Shown: piece by piece, positions 53,598-62,337 of the stretch | Layout of the letters: each line of letters starts with the position of its first letter | How positions within the stretch are numbered: the stretch's first letter is position 1 | DNA from: Thioalkalivibrio sp. K90mix | GTDB lineage: Bacteria > Pseudomonadota > Gammaproteobacteria > Ectothiorhodospirales > Ectothiorhodospiraceae | Reading direction: 5' to 3' | DNA: 64,000 nt | NCBI RefSeq assembly: GCF_000025545.1 | Contig: NC_013889.1 | Coordinates: 1,543,501 to 1,607,500, forward strand | Notes under the pieces: generated by a model | The model's input: the letters and a program-made list of their open reading frames with translations, nothing else | The model's database searches: none | What the model was told of the DNA's origin: nothing | Translations under genes and position numbers: made by a program

Positions 53598-54655
53598 GAC
53601 CGCGCCCCCAGGGTGTCCGCCGGCGTCGCCACCCCCACTGCGAACGCGTCTCCCCGCCAGCGCGACTCGGCCGCACGCCCGGATTGCACGGCGTTCTCGA
53701 TGCTCTCCAGCATCGCCTCGAGCCGGGCATCCATCGCCGGGAAGGCCTCGGTGGCCCGGTCACGCAGGGCGGCGATCGCACTCAGCAGGGCCTCCAGCTC
53801 CACCGTTTCCCGTCGCAGACTGGCCAGCGTCGCATCCTGCTCCTCGACATGGCGGGTAATCTTCAGCGCCTGGCCCGTCAGGCGCTCCAGTGCACCCTCG
53901 CTCTGTTCGACGCCCTCGCGCGCCTGGTCAAACGCCCGGTGCAGGGTGTCCATCTGTTCGCGGTAGCGGTCCTGCCAGTCCACCAGCCGCGCCACCGAAT
54001 CGTCCAGCCGGCGAAAGTTCTCGCCGAACTGCTCGCCCAGACGGTCGTTGAAATCGCGGATCACCTGCTCCAGCGCCGCCACCAGATGACCGCTGCTGAG
54101 CTCGCTCATGCGGTCCGCCAGCCCCTCCAGACTCTGCTTCAGCTCGTGGTGCTGATTTTCGAGACGCTGGTCCAGACGACGGTCCATCTGCTGCACCGCC
54201 TGCAGCAGGGCCCGCGTCGCGTCCCGCTGCTCGGCCAATACGCGCTCGGGATCACCGCCGACCTGGGCATCACCTCCACCCTCCGCCCCCTCGACCGGGG
54301 ACGGCATCATCACCTGCAGCACGCGCAGCACTGCGGCCAGCAGGATACCCACGATGCTGGTCACGAACGCGAGTTTCAGCCCCTCCAGCAATGCCGGAAT
54401 ACTCGCCTCTACCCGCGCCGCATCGAAGTCGATCAGCCCGATCGCAACGCCGAGGAACGTACCCAGGATCCCCAGTGTCGTCAGCAAGGCGGGCGCGGCA
54501 CCCTGAAACGCGTTCGCCCGCCGCAGTGTCAGCGCCATCAGGGCCACCAGAAAGAGCACGAACAGCAACAGCGAAAAGGCACCGATAACGGTCAGCGGGG
54601 TCAGCCCCTGCAGGGTGGCGAGCAACGCCTCGGCGACGCGGTCGAAAATGGTCAT
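53594..54655 (-). CDS. MotA/TolQ/ExbB-like (ZorA-like) protein with coiled-coil tail
   Basis: Predicted proton-channel stator subunit. Membrane segments are LTVIGAFSLLLFVLFLVALM, then PALLTTLGILGTFLGVAIGL and LKLAFVTSIVGILLAAVLRV. From about residue 125 to the end the protein is a long polar coiled coil (QQMDRRLDQRLENQHHEL, LEQVIRDFNDRLGEQF). It has 353 residues, much shorter than the long-tailed Zorya ZorA. ATG 54655 has GGAGGAAT upstream. Likely a two-gene operon with a sigma-54-type promoter. Confidence 0.78.
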   Translation of the reverse strand: MTIFDRVAEALLATLQGLTPLTVIGAFSLLLFVLFLVALMALTLRRANAFQGAAPALLTTLGILGTFLGVAIGLIDFDAARVEASIPALLEGLKLAFVTSIVGILLAAVLRVLQVMMPSPVEGAEGGGDAQVGGDPERVLAEQRDATRALLQAVQQMDRRLDQRLENQHHELKQSLEGLADRMSELSSGHLVAALEQVIRDFNDRLGEQFGENFRRLDDSVARLVDWQDRYREQMDTLHRAFDQAREGVEQSEGALERLTGQALKITRHVEEQDATLASLRRETVELEALLSAIAALRDRATEAFPAMDARLEAMLESIENAVQSGRAAESRWRGDAFAVGVATPADTLGARS

Positions 54656-54710
54656 CTTGATTCCTCCGGCCGCGCCCGTCGGCGCGGTGATCTGCATGCG
54701 ACAATACCTC

Positions 54711-54728
54711 ATGCAAATTCGACGCCAG
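54711..54728 (-). promoter_or_regulatory. Sigma-54 (RpoN) type promoter of the ZorAB-like pair
   Basis: On the minus strand CTGGCGTCGAATTTGCAT keeps the GG-N10-GC spacing of RpoN promoters and matches CTGGC and TTGCAT of the consensus. It lies 55 bases before the start codon, giving a leader of about 44 bases. Confidence 0.55.
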
Positions 54729-54831
54729 CTCCCTCGCAACCCGCCCAAGTAGACGCGCACGAGCGGATTCAACGGAATTCCGACAGCCGCGCGAAACAGC
54801 ACCCTCTCTGCGGTGCCGATTTATTGACGCA

Positions 54832-54860
54832 TGGACACACCAAGTGCGGTTGACTATAGA
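54832..54860 (+). promoter_or_regulatory. Sigma-70 type promoter of the PhnD-like gene
   Basis: TGGACA, 17 bases and TATAGA. The predicted start near 54867 lies between the possible ATG at 54831 and the chosen ATG at 54894, supporting the latter. Confidence 0.5.
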
Positions 54861-54893
54861 AACCTGCAAGCCCATGCACCGGGATCGCACCCG

Positions 54894-55793
54894 ATGGGAA
54901 AACGTCAGGCCGGGTTACCCCCTCTTCCAGCGTCCGTAAACCGCCGGGCTCGCCTGCGCACCATTGGACTTGTGCTGGTAGTCGCACTACTGCCTGGCAC
55001 AGCGTTTACGGACGAAGCCTGGGAGCTGGGGATACAGCCATTCGCGAGTCCCCAGGCTCTGTTTCAGCGATACGCCCCGTTGCGCGAATGGCTTGCCGAC
55101 CTGCGCCAGGCGCCCGTACACCTGGAAGCCTCGCGCGATTTCCCTCGGTTTATCGAGCGCCTGTCGGAGGAGCGCTACGACGTGGCGATTGTCGCTCCGC
55201 ACGTCGTTCCGCTACTCGGCGAAACCAGCGCGTATCGCCCAATCGCTCGTTCGCGCGATACCCTGGCCATGATCATCGTGGCACCAGTGGACGCGCCGCC
55301 CCGGCAATTGACCGACCTGGAGGACGCAACCCTGGCGACCCCCGCTCGGCACAGTCTGGGTACCCGGCTGGCCAGAGAGCGAATCCGCGCGGTGTTCGAT
55401 ACGGAGGATCCCCCGATCCACTATCTGGAGTTTCCGCACCACAATGCCGCCGCGGCGGCCATGCAACGCGGACTGGCCGAAGCGGCCGTACTGGTGATTG
55501 ATGCACGCGCGCTCGAGTCGCCACGCTCGCCGCAGGAGGGGCCCCGCACCATTGCCCTGGCCGATGGCAGCCTGGCCCGCATCCTCGCCCAGTCGGACCC
55601 TTTCCCCGGCGTTACGATCGTGCTGCACGAACGGGTGCAAACGAATGATCTAGACTTGCAGACACAATTGCTGGAGCTTTCCAGCACCACCTCCGGGCAA
55701 CAACGGCTGCGCGCGTTTGGCCACTCTCGTGGCTTCGAACCGGCAAGCCCGGAGGACTATGAAGCCTTCAGGAGCCTACCGCCAGACCACTGA
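54894..55793 (+). CDS. PhnD/phosphonate-type periplasmic binding protein
   Basis: Secreted protein of the phosphate/phosphite/phosphonate-binding family (Lipoprotein/PBP PhnD-like). The signal region RARLRTIGLVLVVALLPGTA precedes LGIQPFASPQALFQRYAPLREWL, a hallmark start, then RYDVAIVAPHVVPLLGE, LATPARHSLGTRLARERI, and HHNAAAAAMQRGLAEAAVLV. 299 residues. No ABC permease or ATPase accompanies it; ligand unknown. Orphan family members often serve as sensor proteins for GGDEF or histidine-kinase receptors, but a link to the GGDEF/EAL gene 850 bases downstream is only conjecture. Confidence 0.75.
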   Translation: MGKRQAGLPPLPASVNRRARLRTIGLVLVVALLPGTAFTDEAWELGIQPFASPQALFQRYAPLREWLADLRQAPVHLEASRDFPRFIERLSEERYDVAIVAPHVVPLLGETSAYRPIARSRDTLAMIIVAPVDAPPRQLTDLEDATLATPARHSLGTRLARERIRAVFDTEDPPIHYLEFPHHNAAAAAMQRGLAEAAVLVIDARALESPRSPQEGPRTIALADGSLARILAQSDPFPGVTIVLHERVQTNDLDLQTQLLELSSTTSGQQRLRAFGHSRGFEPASPEDYEAFRSLPPDH

Positions 55794-55859
55794 ATCTGAC
55801 CCAGCTGCTCAACACAAGACCCCGCGCAAACCTCAACCACGCAATCAGGAGACACCGAA

Positions 55860-56252
55860 ATGGACAACATGCTGGACGACACCGGGAAGCTGATCCTGCG
55901 ACTGGCGCTGGGCGTCATGATCCTGCTGCACGGAATCGACAAGATATCCGGAGGCGTCGGACACATCGAGGGGATGCTGGCGGGGGCCGGACTGCCGGGA
56001 ATACTGGCCTATGGGGCCTACATCGGCGAGGTCCTGGCACCCATCCTGTTGATCATCGGCCTGTATGCGCGCATCGGCGCCGTGCTGATCGCAGTCAACA
56101 TGCTGTTCGCCATCGGGCTCGCCCATGCGGACGAAGTCGTGCAGTTGACCCAGCACGGCGGCTGGGCCATTGAACTACAGGCCATGTTCCTGTTCTCGGC
56201 GATTGCCCTCGCCCTGACTGGCCCGGGCCGCCTCGCCATCAACCGGTACTAG
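55860..56252 (+). CDS. DoxX family membrane protein
   Basis: Small four-helix inner-membrane protein. LILRLALGVMILLHGIDKI, YIGEVLAPILLIIGLYARI, VLIAVNMLFAIGLAHADEV and AIELQAMFLFSAIALALTGPG are the DoxX pattern. It has 130 residues. The family is linked to thiosulfate:quinone oxidation in archaea and to redox stress in others; the role here is unknown. Its TAG stop is part of an inverted repeat (56254-56413 element). Confidence 0.85.
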   Translation: MDNMLDDTGKLILRLALGVMILLHGIDKISGGVGHIEGMLAGAGLPGILAYGAYIGEVLAPILLIIGLYARIGAVLIAVNMLFAIGLAHADEVVQLTQHGGWAIELQAMFLFSAIALALTGPGRLAINRY

Positions 56253-56416
56253 GAGCCTGTCGGACTTGGGGCTGATCGGCAGCGCGTGCGGGAGAACGGC
56301 CCCTTTTTCCGCTCTCTCTCGTTACATCGTTCCCACTGTGCGCCTCGAGAGACCAAAAAATGGCCTCACTCTCCTGCCCCACGCTCACGACGATCATCCA
56401 GACCCGACAGGCTTCT
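56251..56416. repeat. 160 bp segment bounded by imperfect inverted repeats
   Basis: AGCCTGTCGG (56254-56263) is repeated inverted at 56404-56413. Extending outward and inward gives about 16 matches of 19. There is no coding sequence inside. It could be a miniature element or a decayed insertion sequence end pair. The left end abuts the doxX stop. Confidence 0.45.
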
Positions 56417-56436
56417 GGCCGCGCGCTGTCGGGCGT

Positions 56437-56477
56437 CCAGGCGGAGGGCACCGATCCATAACTCGTCCTCCGCCTGG
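56437..56477. repeat. 11 bp perfect inverted repeat upstream of the GGDEF/EAL gene
   Basis: CCAGGCGGAGG and CCTCCGCCTGG are separated by 19 bases and followed by an AT-rich stretch (CATAAAGAAAATAAG). It is either an operator or a hairpin; no T run follows. The remainder of the 56253-56641 gap shows no gene. Confidence 0.5.
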
Positions 56478-56641
56478 CATAAAGAAAATAAGCCCCCGGC
56501 AAGGTAGAATAGGTCGACTCTACTCCTGATCCCGATCATTACGGGTACCCCCGGACGGCTCATGTTTCGTCTTTCGCCCGCATCCAGACCGCACAGCGGC
56601 CTGCCATGCCGCGCCCGCTCTGGTGGGCCTGCGGGGCATTC

Positions 56642-59440
56642 ATGCGCCTGAACGTCGCCTGGCAGATCATCATTGGCACCGTCGCGATCCAGGTCGCGAT
56701 GGTGGGAGCGCTGCTCTTTAGCGGAATCACCCAAGTCCAGCAGAACCAGCAGGAGGTCCTGGAGCGCACCGCCGAACAACAAAGCCGCCTGCTGGGATCT
56801 GCGCTGACACCGGGCCTCGCTTACGCCGATCCCGCGATGCTCCAGGACCTCCTCGACCTGCTGGGAGACGACTCCAACGTCCTCTACGCGGTCGTACTCG
56901 ACGCCAGCGAGCGCCCCATGGCCTCGGTCGGCGTCGCCCCGGACGCCCTCCCCGCCCCCGAGGCAGGTGTGCGCAGTGAATCCGGCCAGGTCGAGATTGC
57001 CCGGGGCATCGAGCTTTCCGGCCAGCCTCTGGGTACCGTGGCGGTCGGCTACTCGACCGATGCGATCGACCAGCTCTCGACCAATCTTCTGGAACGCAAT
57101 GTCTTGCTGGCCCTGGGCGTGCTGGGGCTCTCGATCCTCGCGGCCATTTTATTCGCCCTGATGACGACCCGCCGTCTGCGCCTGCTCCTGCAAGGGGGCA
57201 GGGCCCTGGAGGCCGGGCAGCTCGACCACCGAGTAAAGATCGATTCCCGTGACGAGTTCGGCGACCTGGCGCGGACGTTCAACGACATGGCCGCCCACCT
57301 GGACACCACACAATCGACACTACTCCAGCAAAACCAGCAGTTGAATCGCTCGGTAGCCCGCCTGGAATCCATGCTGGGCGGGGCCAACGCCATCCTGTGG
57401 GAGTCGAACCCCGAGAGCCACGAATGGGAGTTCGTCGCCGGAGACACCCGCAAGCTGCTGGGCTTCCCCTCGCGCAACCTGGGGCGCGGGGAACTGCGCG
57501 CCCGGCATATCCACCCGGATGACCTCCCCCGCGTGCGCGAGGCCGCGCACGCGGCCGGTAACGAACCCCAGGTGGTTGATTACCGCTTCGCCCACCGCAA
57601 CGGTCAGTGGATCTGGCTGCGCGATATCCTCTCCTCGGCCGAAGACCCCGGCAGCCGTCGCAGCCTGCGCGGACTGACGCTCGATGTCACCGCCCACCGT
57701 CGGGCCGCAGCAGCACTCAAGGAGAGCGAAAACCGCTACCAGGATGTCGTCAACCACATTTCCGAGGTGATCTTCCGCACCGACGCCGAGGGCCGCTGGA
57801 CCCTGCTGAACCCGGCCTGGGAGGCCCTGACTGGATTCAAAGTCGAAGAGACCCTTGGTCAACCCATGTGTGCCTTTGTCGATCCCGAAGACCGCGACGA
57901 CGCACAGAGCTTCTGTTCCACCCTGCTCGAAGGGGGCACTCACGCGCAATCCGAGGAGATCCGCCTGCGCACGCACGACGGCAGTCATCGCTGGGTCAGC
58001 ATCTATGCCAGTGCGCGCTTCGATGAAGACGGCCATATCATGGCGACCTTTGGCACCATGATGGATATCTCCGACCGCAAGGAGGCCGAAGAGGAAATCC
58101 GGCGCCTGGCCTTCTTCGATGGCCTGACCGGCCTGCCCAATCGAACGCTGCTGCACGACCGTCTGGGCCAGGCCCTCGCCAATACGGCGCGCACGCGTCA
58201 CCACGGCGCGGTCCTGTTCATCGATCTGGACAACTTCAAGGACATCAACGACACCCTGGGACACGCGGTCGGGGATGATCTGCTGTGCCAGGTGGCCCGA
58301 CGGATGGAGAACTCCGTGCGCGAAGCCGACACGCTCGCGCGCCTGGGCGGCGACGAGTTCGTGATCATCCTCAACGACCTTCACCCCGACCCGGCGCGCG
58401 CCGCCACCGAGGCAGAGGCAGTCGGGCGCAAGCTGATCAACCTGCTGCGCGAGCCCTTCCAGCTCGCGGGCCAGAACCGCCACGTCACCCCCAGTATCGG
58501 TGCCACCCTGTTCAGCGGCCGCAGCCTCGGCGTGGAGGAGGTACTGAAACAGGCCGACCTCGCGATGTACCGGGCGAAGAACGCCGGGCGCAATACCGTG
58601 CGCTTCTACGACCCCGAACTGCACCGCGCGGTGGAGGCTCGTTTCGAACTCGAAAACGAGCTGCGCCATGCCCTCGACGAAGACCGGTTCAGCGTGGTCT
58701 ATCAGCCGCAGGTCGATGCCGAGGGGCGCGTCATCGGCGCCGAGTTGCTCCTGCGCTGGGAGCACGCACAACGCGGCGCGATCTCCCCGGCCGAGTTCAT
58801 CCCCGTCGCGGAGCAGACCGGGCTGATCGTGCCCATTGGGCGCAAGGTCCTGCGCACCGCCTGTGCTCAGTTGGGGGCCTGGCAGCACACGGCCGCCTTC
58901 CGCGACCTGACCCTGTCGGTGAATATCAGCGCACGCCAGTTCCGCGATCCACACTTTGTCCCGCATCTGCGCGAGATCCTCCAGGAAACCGGAGCCCCGG
59001 GCGATCGGCTGAAACTGGAGCTGACCGAGAGCATGCTGCTCGAGGAAATCGACACCGTGGTGGCCCATATCGACGAACTGCGAGCGCTGGGCGTCGAGTT
59101 CGCCCTGGACGACTTCGGCACGGGGTACTCCTCCCTCGCCTACCTGAAACAGCTTCCCCTGGCACAACTGAAGATCGACCAGTCCTTCGTGCGCGACGTA
59201 CTGGACGACCCCAACGACGCCGCGATCGCGCAGATGGTCGTCAATCTCGCCCGCACGCTGGACCTGGACGTCATTGCTGAAGGGGTCGAAACAGTCGAAC
59301 AGCGGGCCTTCTTGTTTGGCCTCGGCTGCCGCCACTTCCAGGGCTTCCTGTACGGCTATCCTGGAGACCTGGCGGACCTGGAAAGGGCCGTGCTCGGGGC
59401 ATCACCCTCGTTTGAAAGTGCTGCGCAGCCGCCCCACTAA
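56642..59440 (+). CDS. Membrane c-di-GMP enzyme: HAMP-PAS-PAS-GGDEF-EAL
   Basis: Possibly bifunctional synthesis and breakdown of c-di-GMP. Order in 932 residues: helix 1 (NVAWQIIIGTVAIQVAMVGA), a periplasmic domain to about 150, helix 2 (VLLALGVLGLSILAAILFAL), HAMP (EFGDLARTFNDMAAHL), two PAS domains (about 245-370 and 375-490), GGDEF (LARLGGDEFVII) with an intact inhibitory site (READ nine residues before GGDEF), then EAL with ELLLRWEH, DDFGTGYSSLAYL and LKIDQSFVRD. ATG 56642 is preferred; ATG 56606 lacks a ribosome site. Confidence 0.92.
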   Translation: MRLNVAWQIIIGTVAIQVAMVGALLFSGITQVQQNQQEVLERTAEQQSRLLGSALTPGLAYADPAMLQDLLDLLGDDSNVLYAVVLDASERPMASVGVAPDALPAPEAGVRSESGQVEIARGIELSGQPLGTVAVGYSTDAIDQLSTNLLERNVLLALGVLGLSILAAILFALMTTRRLRLLLQGGRALEAGQLDHRVKIDSRDEFGDLARTFNDMAAHLDTTQSTLLQQNQQLNRSVARLESMLGGANAILWESNPESHEWEFVAGDTRKLLGFPSRNLGRGELRARHIHPDDLPRVREAAHAAGNEPQVVDYRFAHRNGQWIWLRDILSSAEDPGSRRSLRGLTLDVTAHRRAAAALKESENRYQDVVNHISEVIFRTDAEGRWTLLNPAWEALTGFKVEETLGQPMCAFVDPEDRDDAQSFCSTLLEGGTHAQSEEIRLRTHDGSHRWVSIYASARFDEDGHIMATFGTMMDISDRKEAEEEIRRLAFFDGLTGLPNRTLLHDRLGQALANTARTRHHGAVLFIDLDNFKDINDTLGHAVGDDLLCQVARRMENSVREADTLARLGGDEFVIILNDLHPDPARAATEAEAVGRKLINLLREPFQLAGQNRHVTPSIGATLFSGRSLGVEEVLKQADLAMYRAKNAGRNTVRFYDPELHRAVEARFELENELRHALDEDRFSVVYQPQVDAEGRVIGAELLLRWEHAQRGAISPAEFIPVAEQTGLIVPIGRKVLRTACAQLGAWQHTAAFRDLTLSVNISARQFRDPHFVPHLREILQETGAPGDRLKLELTESMLLEEIDTVVAHIDELRALGVEFALDDFGTGYSSLAYLKQLPLAQLKIDQSFVRDVLDDPNDAAIAQMVVNLARTLDLDVIAEGVETVEQRAFLFGLGCRHFQGFLYGYPGDLADLERAVLGASPSFESAAQPPH

Positions 59441-59442
59441 CG

Positions 59443-59496
59443 ATTCGCTTTAACCGAACAATAAAGCCATTAAAAGCCCATTTTTATTCGCTTTAA
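59443..59496 (+). promoter_or_regulatory. Two direct repeats in the wrbA promoter region
   Basis: ATTCGCTTTAA occurs at 59443-59453 and 59486-59496, 43 bases apart (about four helical turns), in an unusually AT-rich gap just before wrbA. This layout suggests paired operator sites for a regulator. Confidence 0.45.
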
Positions 59497-59539
59497 TGAG
59501 AATTAAGCTGGACCTCGATCAAACTCGGAGGTCCTTCCC

Positions 59540-60160
59540 ATGAGCACCAAAATCCTGATCCTGTACTACTCCACCTGGGGCCACATCGAGCAGATGGCCG
59601 AGGCCGTCGCCCGGGGCGCCCGCGAGATTCCTGGTACCGAGGTCACAATCAAGCGCGTCCCGGAATTGATGCCCGAGGACGTCGCAAAACAGGCCGGGGC
59701 AAAGCTGGACCAGGCCGCCCCCATCGCCAGTCCGGAAGAACTGGCGGACTATGATGCAATCATCATCGGCACCCCGACCCGCTTTGGCCGCATGTCCGCG
59801 CAAATGGCCAACTTCCTCGATCAGACTGGCGCGCTGTGGTTTGGCGACAAGCTCGTCGGCAAGATCGGCTCCGTATTCGGTTCCACCGCCTCGCAGCACG
59901 GTGGGCAGGAGACCACGCTGGTCTCGACCATCGTCAACCTGATGCACTACGGCATGACCATCGTCGGCCTGCCCTACACCGAGAAGCGTCTGCTCGACAT
60001 GAACGAAATCAGCGGCGGCACACCCTACGGTGCCACGACCCTGGCGGACGGCGACGGCTCGCGTCAGCCGAGCGAAAACGAACTTGCGATGGCCGCCTTC
60101 CAGGGCCGACATGTCGCCGAAGTCACGCGCGCCCAGGTCCTGGGACGCCAGGCCAGCTAA
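59540..60160 (+). CDS. wrbA: NAD(P)H:quinone oxidoreductase, WrbA type
   Basis: Flavodoxin-like FMN enzyme that reduces quinones by two electrons, protecting against redox cycling. [21 protein letters not shown] is the FMN phosphate loop, with [24 protein letters not shown] and [15 protein letters not shown]. It has 206 residues with CGGAGG before ATG. It stands alone, with an AT-rich regulatory region before it and a hairpin after it. Confidence 0.95.
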   Translation: MSTKILILYYSTWGHIEQMAEAVARGAREIPGTEVTIKRVPELMPEDVAKQAGAKLDQAAPIASPEELADYDAIIIGTPTRFGRMSAQMANFLDQTGALWFGDKLVGKIGSVFGSTASQHGGQETTLVSTIVNLMHYGMTIVGLPYTEKRLLDMNEISGGTPYGATTLADGDGSRQPSENELAMAAFQGRHVAEVTRAQVLGRQAS

Positions 60161-60174
60161 CCGGTTCGGCCTTG

Positions 60175-60206
60175 CCCAAAGGGGCGGCCTTCGCCGCCTC
60201 TTTGGG
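60175..60206 (+). terminator. Hairpin after wrbA
   Basis: CCCAAAGGGGCGGC and GCCGCCTCTTTGGG pair over 14 bp (one G-U) with the loop CTTC, 14 bases after the wrbA stop. No T run follows, so it may be a Rho-independent terminator of weak type or an mRNA end protector. Confidence 0.6.
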
Positions 60207-60244
60207 GTACCATGCGCGACCGAATCCCCTCGGTCTGACCTCCC

Positions 60245-61582
60245 ATGTCGACAACCCGAACCCTCGTTCTCAGCGCCTCGCAGATTCTGCCCGTGATCCC
60301 GCGCGACACGGTGCTCGTCGATTACGCACTGGTCATTCGCAACGGCGTGATCGAGGATCTGCTACCGCGCGCAGAGGCCTGCGCAAAACACCTCGATGCC
60401 GAACACCTGCACCGCGAAGGGCATGCCCTGATACCGGGGCTGGTCAACGTACATACCCACTCCGGCATGAGCCTGCTGCGCGGTGTGGGCAGCGACCGCC
60501 CGCTGATGGACTGGCTCAAGCGCTATATCTGGCCGGCCGAGGGGCGCTTGCTGTCGCCCGAGTTCGTCCGCGCGGGCACGCGACTGTCGGTCGCCGAAAT
60601 GCTGCGCGGCGGGACCACCTGCTTCAGCGACATGTACCTGTTCGTCGACGACGCTGCGCGCGTGGTCGACGAATCCGGCATCCGCGCCGCACTGGGCCTG
60701 ACCGTGTTCGACTTCCCCACGCCCTGGGCGCAGACGACCGATGAATACTTCCAGCGGGGTGCCGAGGTCGTCGAAAACTGGCAGCACCACGGGCGCATCC
60801 ACTACACCGTCGCACCTCACGCACCCTACACGGTGGGTGACGAGAGCCTGCAACGTGTGGCCGAACGCGCCCGGGAACTGGGCGTTCCCATTCACATGCA
60901 CGTGCACGAGACCGCTGGCGAAATCGCCGATGCCGAGCGCGATCTGGGCGAGCGTCCACTGGCCCGGCTGGCTCGCCTGGGCCTGCTGGACCAGCCCTTC
61001 ATCGCGGTTCATATGACTCAGGTCGGCGCACAGGACCGCGAGTTACTGGAGGGACGCCCGGTATCGGTTGCACACTGTCCGGAATCCAATCTGAAGCTCG
61101 CCTCCGGCTTTTGCCCAGTGGCGGCGCTGCTGGCGGACGGCATCACCGTGGGGCTGGGCACCGATGGCACGGCGTCCAACAACGACCTCGACATGATCGG
61201 CGAGATGCGCACAGCCGCGCTGCTGGCCAAGGGCGTCAGTGGCGACGCCTCGTCCCTCCCCGCCACCGCCGCGCTCGAGATGGCCACGCTGGGCAGCGCC
61301 CGTGCGCTGGGCCTGGCCGACCGCATCGGGAGCCTGGAGCCGGGCAAGCAGGCCGACGTGGTCAGCATCGATCTTCGCGCCCTCGAGCTGCAGCCCGCCC
61401 ATGAACCGGCCGCCCAGATCGTCTACTCCGCCACCCGCGATGCCGTCACCGACGTCCACGTGGCCGGACGGCCATTGCTCAGGGACCGGGAACTGCTTAC
61501 GCTGGACCTGGACGAGCTCCAGGCCGAGGCCCGCGAATGGGGCGCGCGCGTGCTGGAAATCCAGCGCGAGCTGGCCGCGTAA
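60245..61582 (+). CDS. mtaD: 5-Methylthioadenosine / S-adenosylhomocysteine deaminase-type amidohydrolase
   Basis: TRZ/ATZ family metal hydrolase. Metal ligands appear in VNVHTHSGMSLLRG, the HMHVHET segment and GLGTDGTASNNDLDM. GALIPGL-type entry (HALIPGLVNVHTH) and EPGKQADVVSIDL are typical. Length 445. In Pseudomonas the gene preceding ubiG deaminates methylthioadenosine, which fits the order here. Substrate is not provable from sequence. Confidence 0.87.
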   Translation: MSTTRTLVLSASQILPVIPRDTVLVDYALVIRNGVIEDLLPRAEACAKHLDAEHLHREGHALIPGLVNVHTHSGMSLLRGVGSDRPLMDWLKRYIWPAEGRLLSPEFVRAGTRLSVAEMLRGGTTCFSDMYLFVDDAARVVDESGIRAALGLTVFDFPTPWAQTTDEYFQRGAEVVENWQHHGRIHYTVAPHAPYTVGDESLQRVAERARELGVPIHMHVHETAGEIADAERDLGERPLARLARLGLLDQPFIAVHMTQVGAQDRELLEGRPVSVAHCPESNLKLASGFCPVAALLADGITVGLGTDGTASNNDLDMIGEMRTAALLAKGVSGDASSLPATAALEMATLGSARALGLADRIGSLEPGKQADVVSIDLRALELQPAHEPAAQIVYSATRDAVTDVHVAGRPLLRDRELLTLDLDELQAEAREWGARVLEIQRELAA

Positions 61583-61593
61583 TCGAGATCACC

Positions 61594-62337
61594 ATGACCC
61601 ATGAGACCCACGCCAAGACTGGCGACAACGTCGATCACGCCGAACTGCACAAGTTCACGCATCGGGCGCACGAGTGGTGGGACCCGAATGGCGCCTTCGC
61701 CACCCTGCACGCGATCAACCCCCTGCGGCTGGAGTGGATCGACCAGCACGCCGATCTCGCCGGCAAGAAGGTACTGGATGTCGGCTGTGGCGCGGGCATC
61801 CTGTCCGAGGCGATGGCAGTGCGCGGCGCACAGGTGACCGCGCTGGATGCCGGGGCCGAACACCTGGAGGTCGCGCGCGAGCACGCACACGACTCCGGGC
61901 TCGAGATCCACTATCTGCACACGACCGCCGAGGCCCATGCCGAGCATCATGCGGGCGATTACGACGTGGTCACCTGTCTGGAGATGCTGGAGCACGTGCC
62001 CGATCCCGAGGCGGTCATCGACGCCCTGGTCCAGCTGGTGCGTCCGGGCGGCTGGCTGTTCCTCTCGACCATCAACCGCACCCCCCGCGCGTTCGCCGAA
62101 GCGATCGTCGGTGCCGAATACGTACTGCGCCTGCTACCCACCGGCACGCACGAGTACAGCCGCTTTATCCGCCCCTCCGAACTGGGCGCGGTCCTGCGCA
62201 AGCACCGCTTCGAGGTCACCGACATGACCGGGCTCACCTACTCGCCGCTGTCCGGCCGCTACCGTCTGGTTCCGCGCACGGACGTCAACTACCTGATGGC
62301 CGCGCGCCGGCCTGAAGCCGACAGCGAGACCCCATGA
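61594..62337 (+). CDS. ubiG: Ubiquinone biosynthesis O-methyltransferase
   Basis: Performs both O-methylations of ubiquinone synthesis using SAM. FTHRAHEWWDPNGAFATLHAINPLR is the UbiG start; VLDVGCGAGILSEAMA is the SAM site; CLEMLEHVPDP and LSTINRTPRAFAEAIVGAEYV confirm the family. ATG 61594 gives 247 residues. Overlaps the HAD phosphatase (ATGA). Releases SAH, which the neighbouring deaminase may help recycle. Confidence 0.95.
   Translation: MTHETHAKTGDNVDHAELHKFTHRAHEWWDPNGAFATLHAINPLRLEWIDQHADLAGKKVLDVGCGAGILSEAMAVRGAQVTALDAGAEHLEVAREHAHDSGLEIHYLHTTAEAHAEHHAGDYDVVTCLEMLEHVPDPEAVIDALVQLVRPGGWLFLSTINRTPRAFAEAIVGAEYVLRLLPTGTHEYSRFIRPSELGAVLRKHRFEVTDMTGLTYSPLSGRYRLVPRTDVNYLMAARRPEADSETP

Noticed and set aside
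52836-54655. Complete Zorya anti-phage system
   Set aside because: Only ZorA- and ZorB-like genes are present; neighbours are glnD and a phosphonate-type binding protein, not ZorC, ZorD or ZorE.
56437-56641. c-di-GMP riboswitch before the GGDEF/EAL gene
   Set aside because: The 11 bp hairpin lacks the conserved core of known c-di-GMP aptamers.
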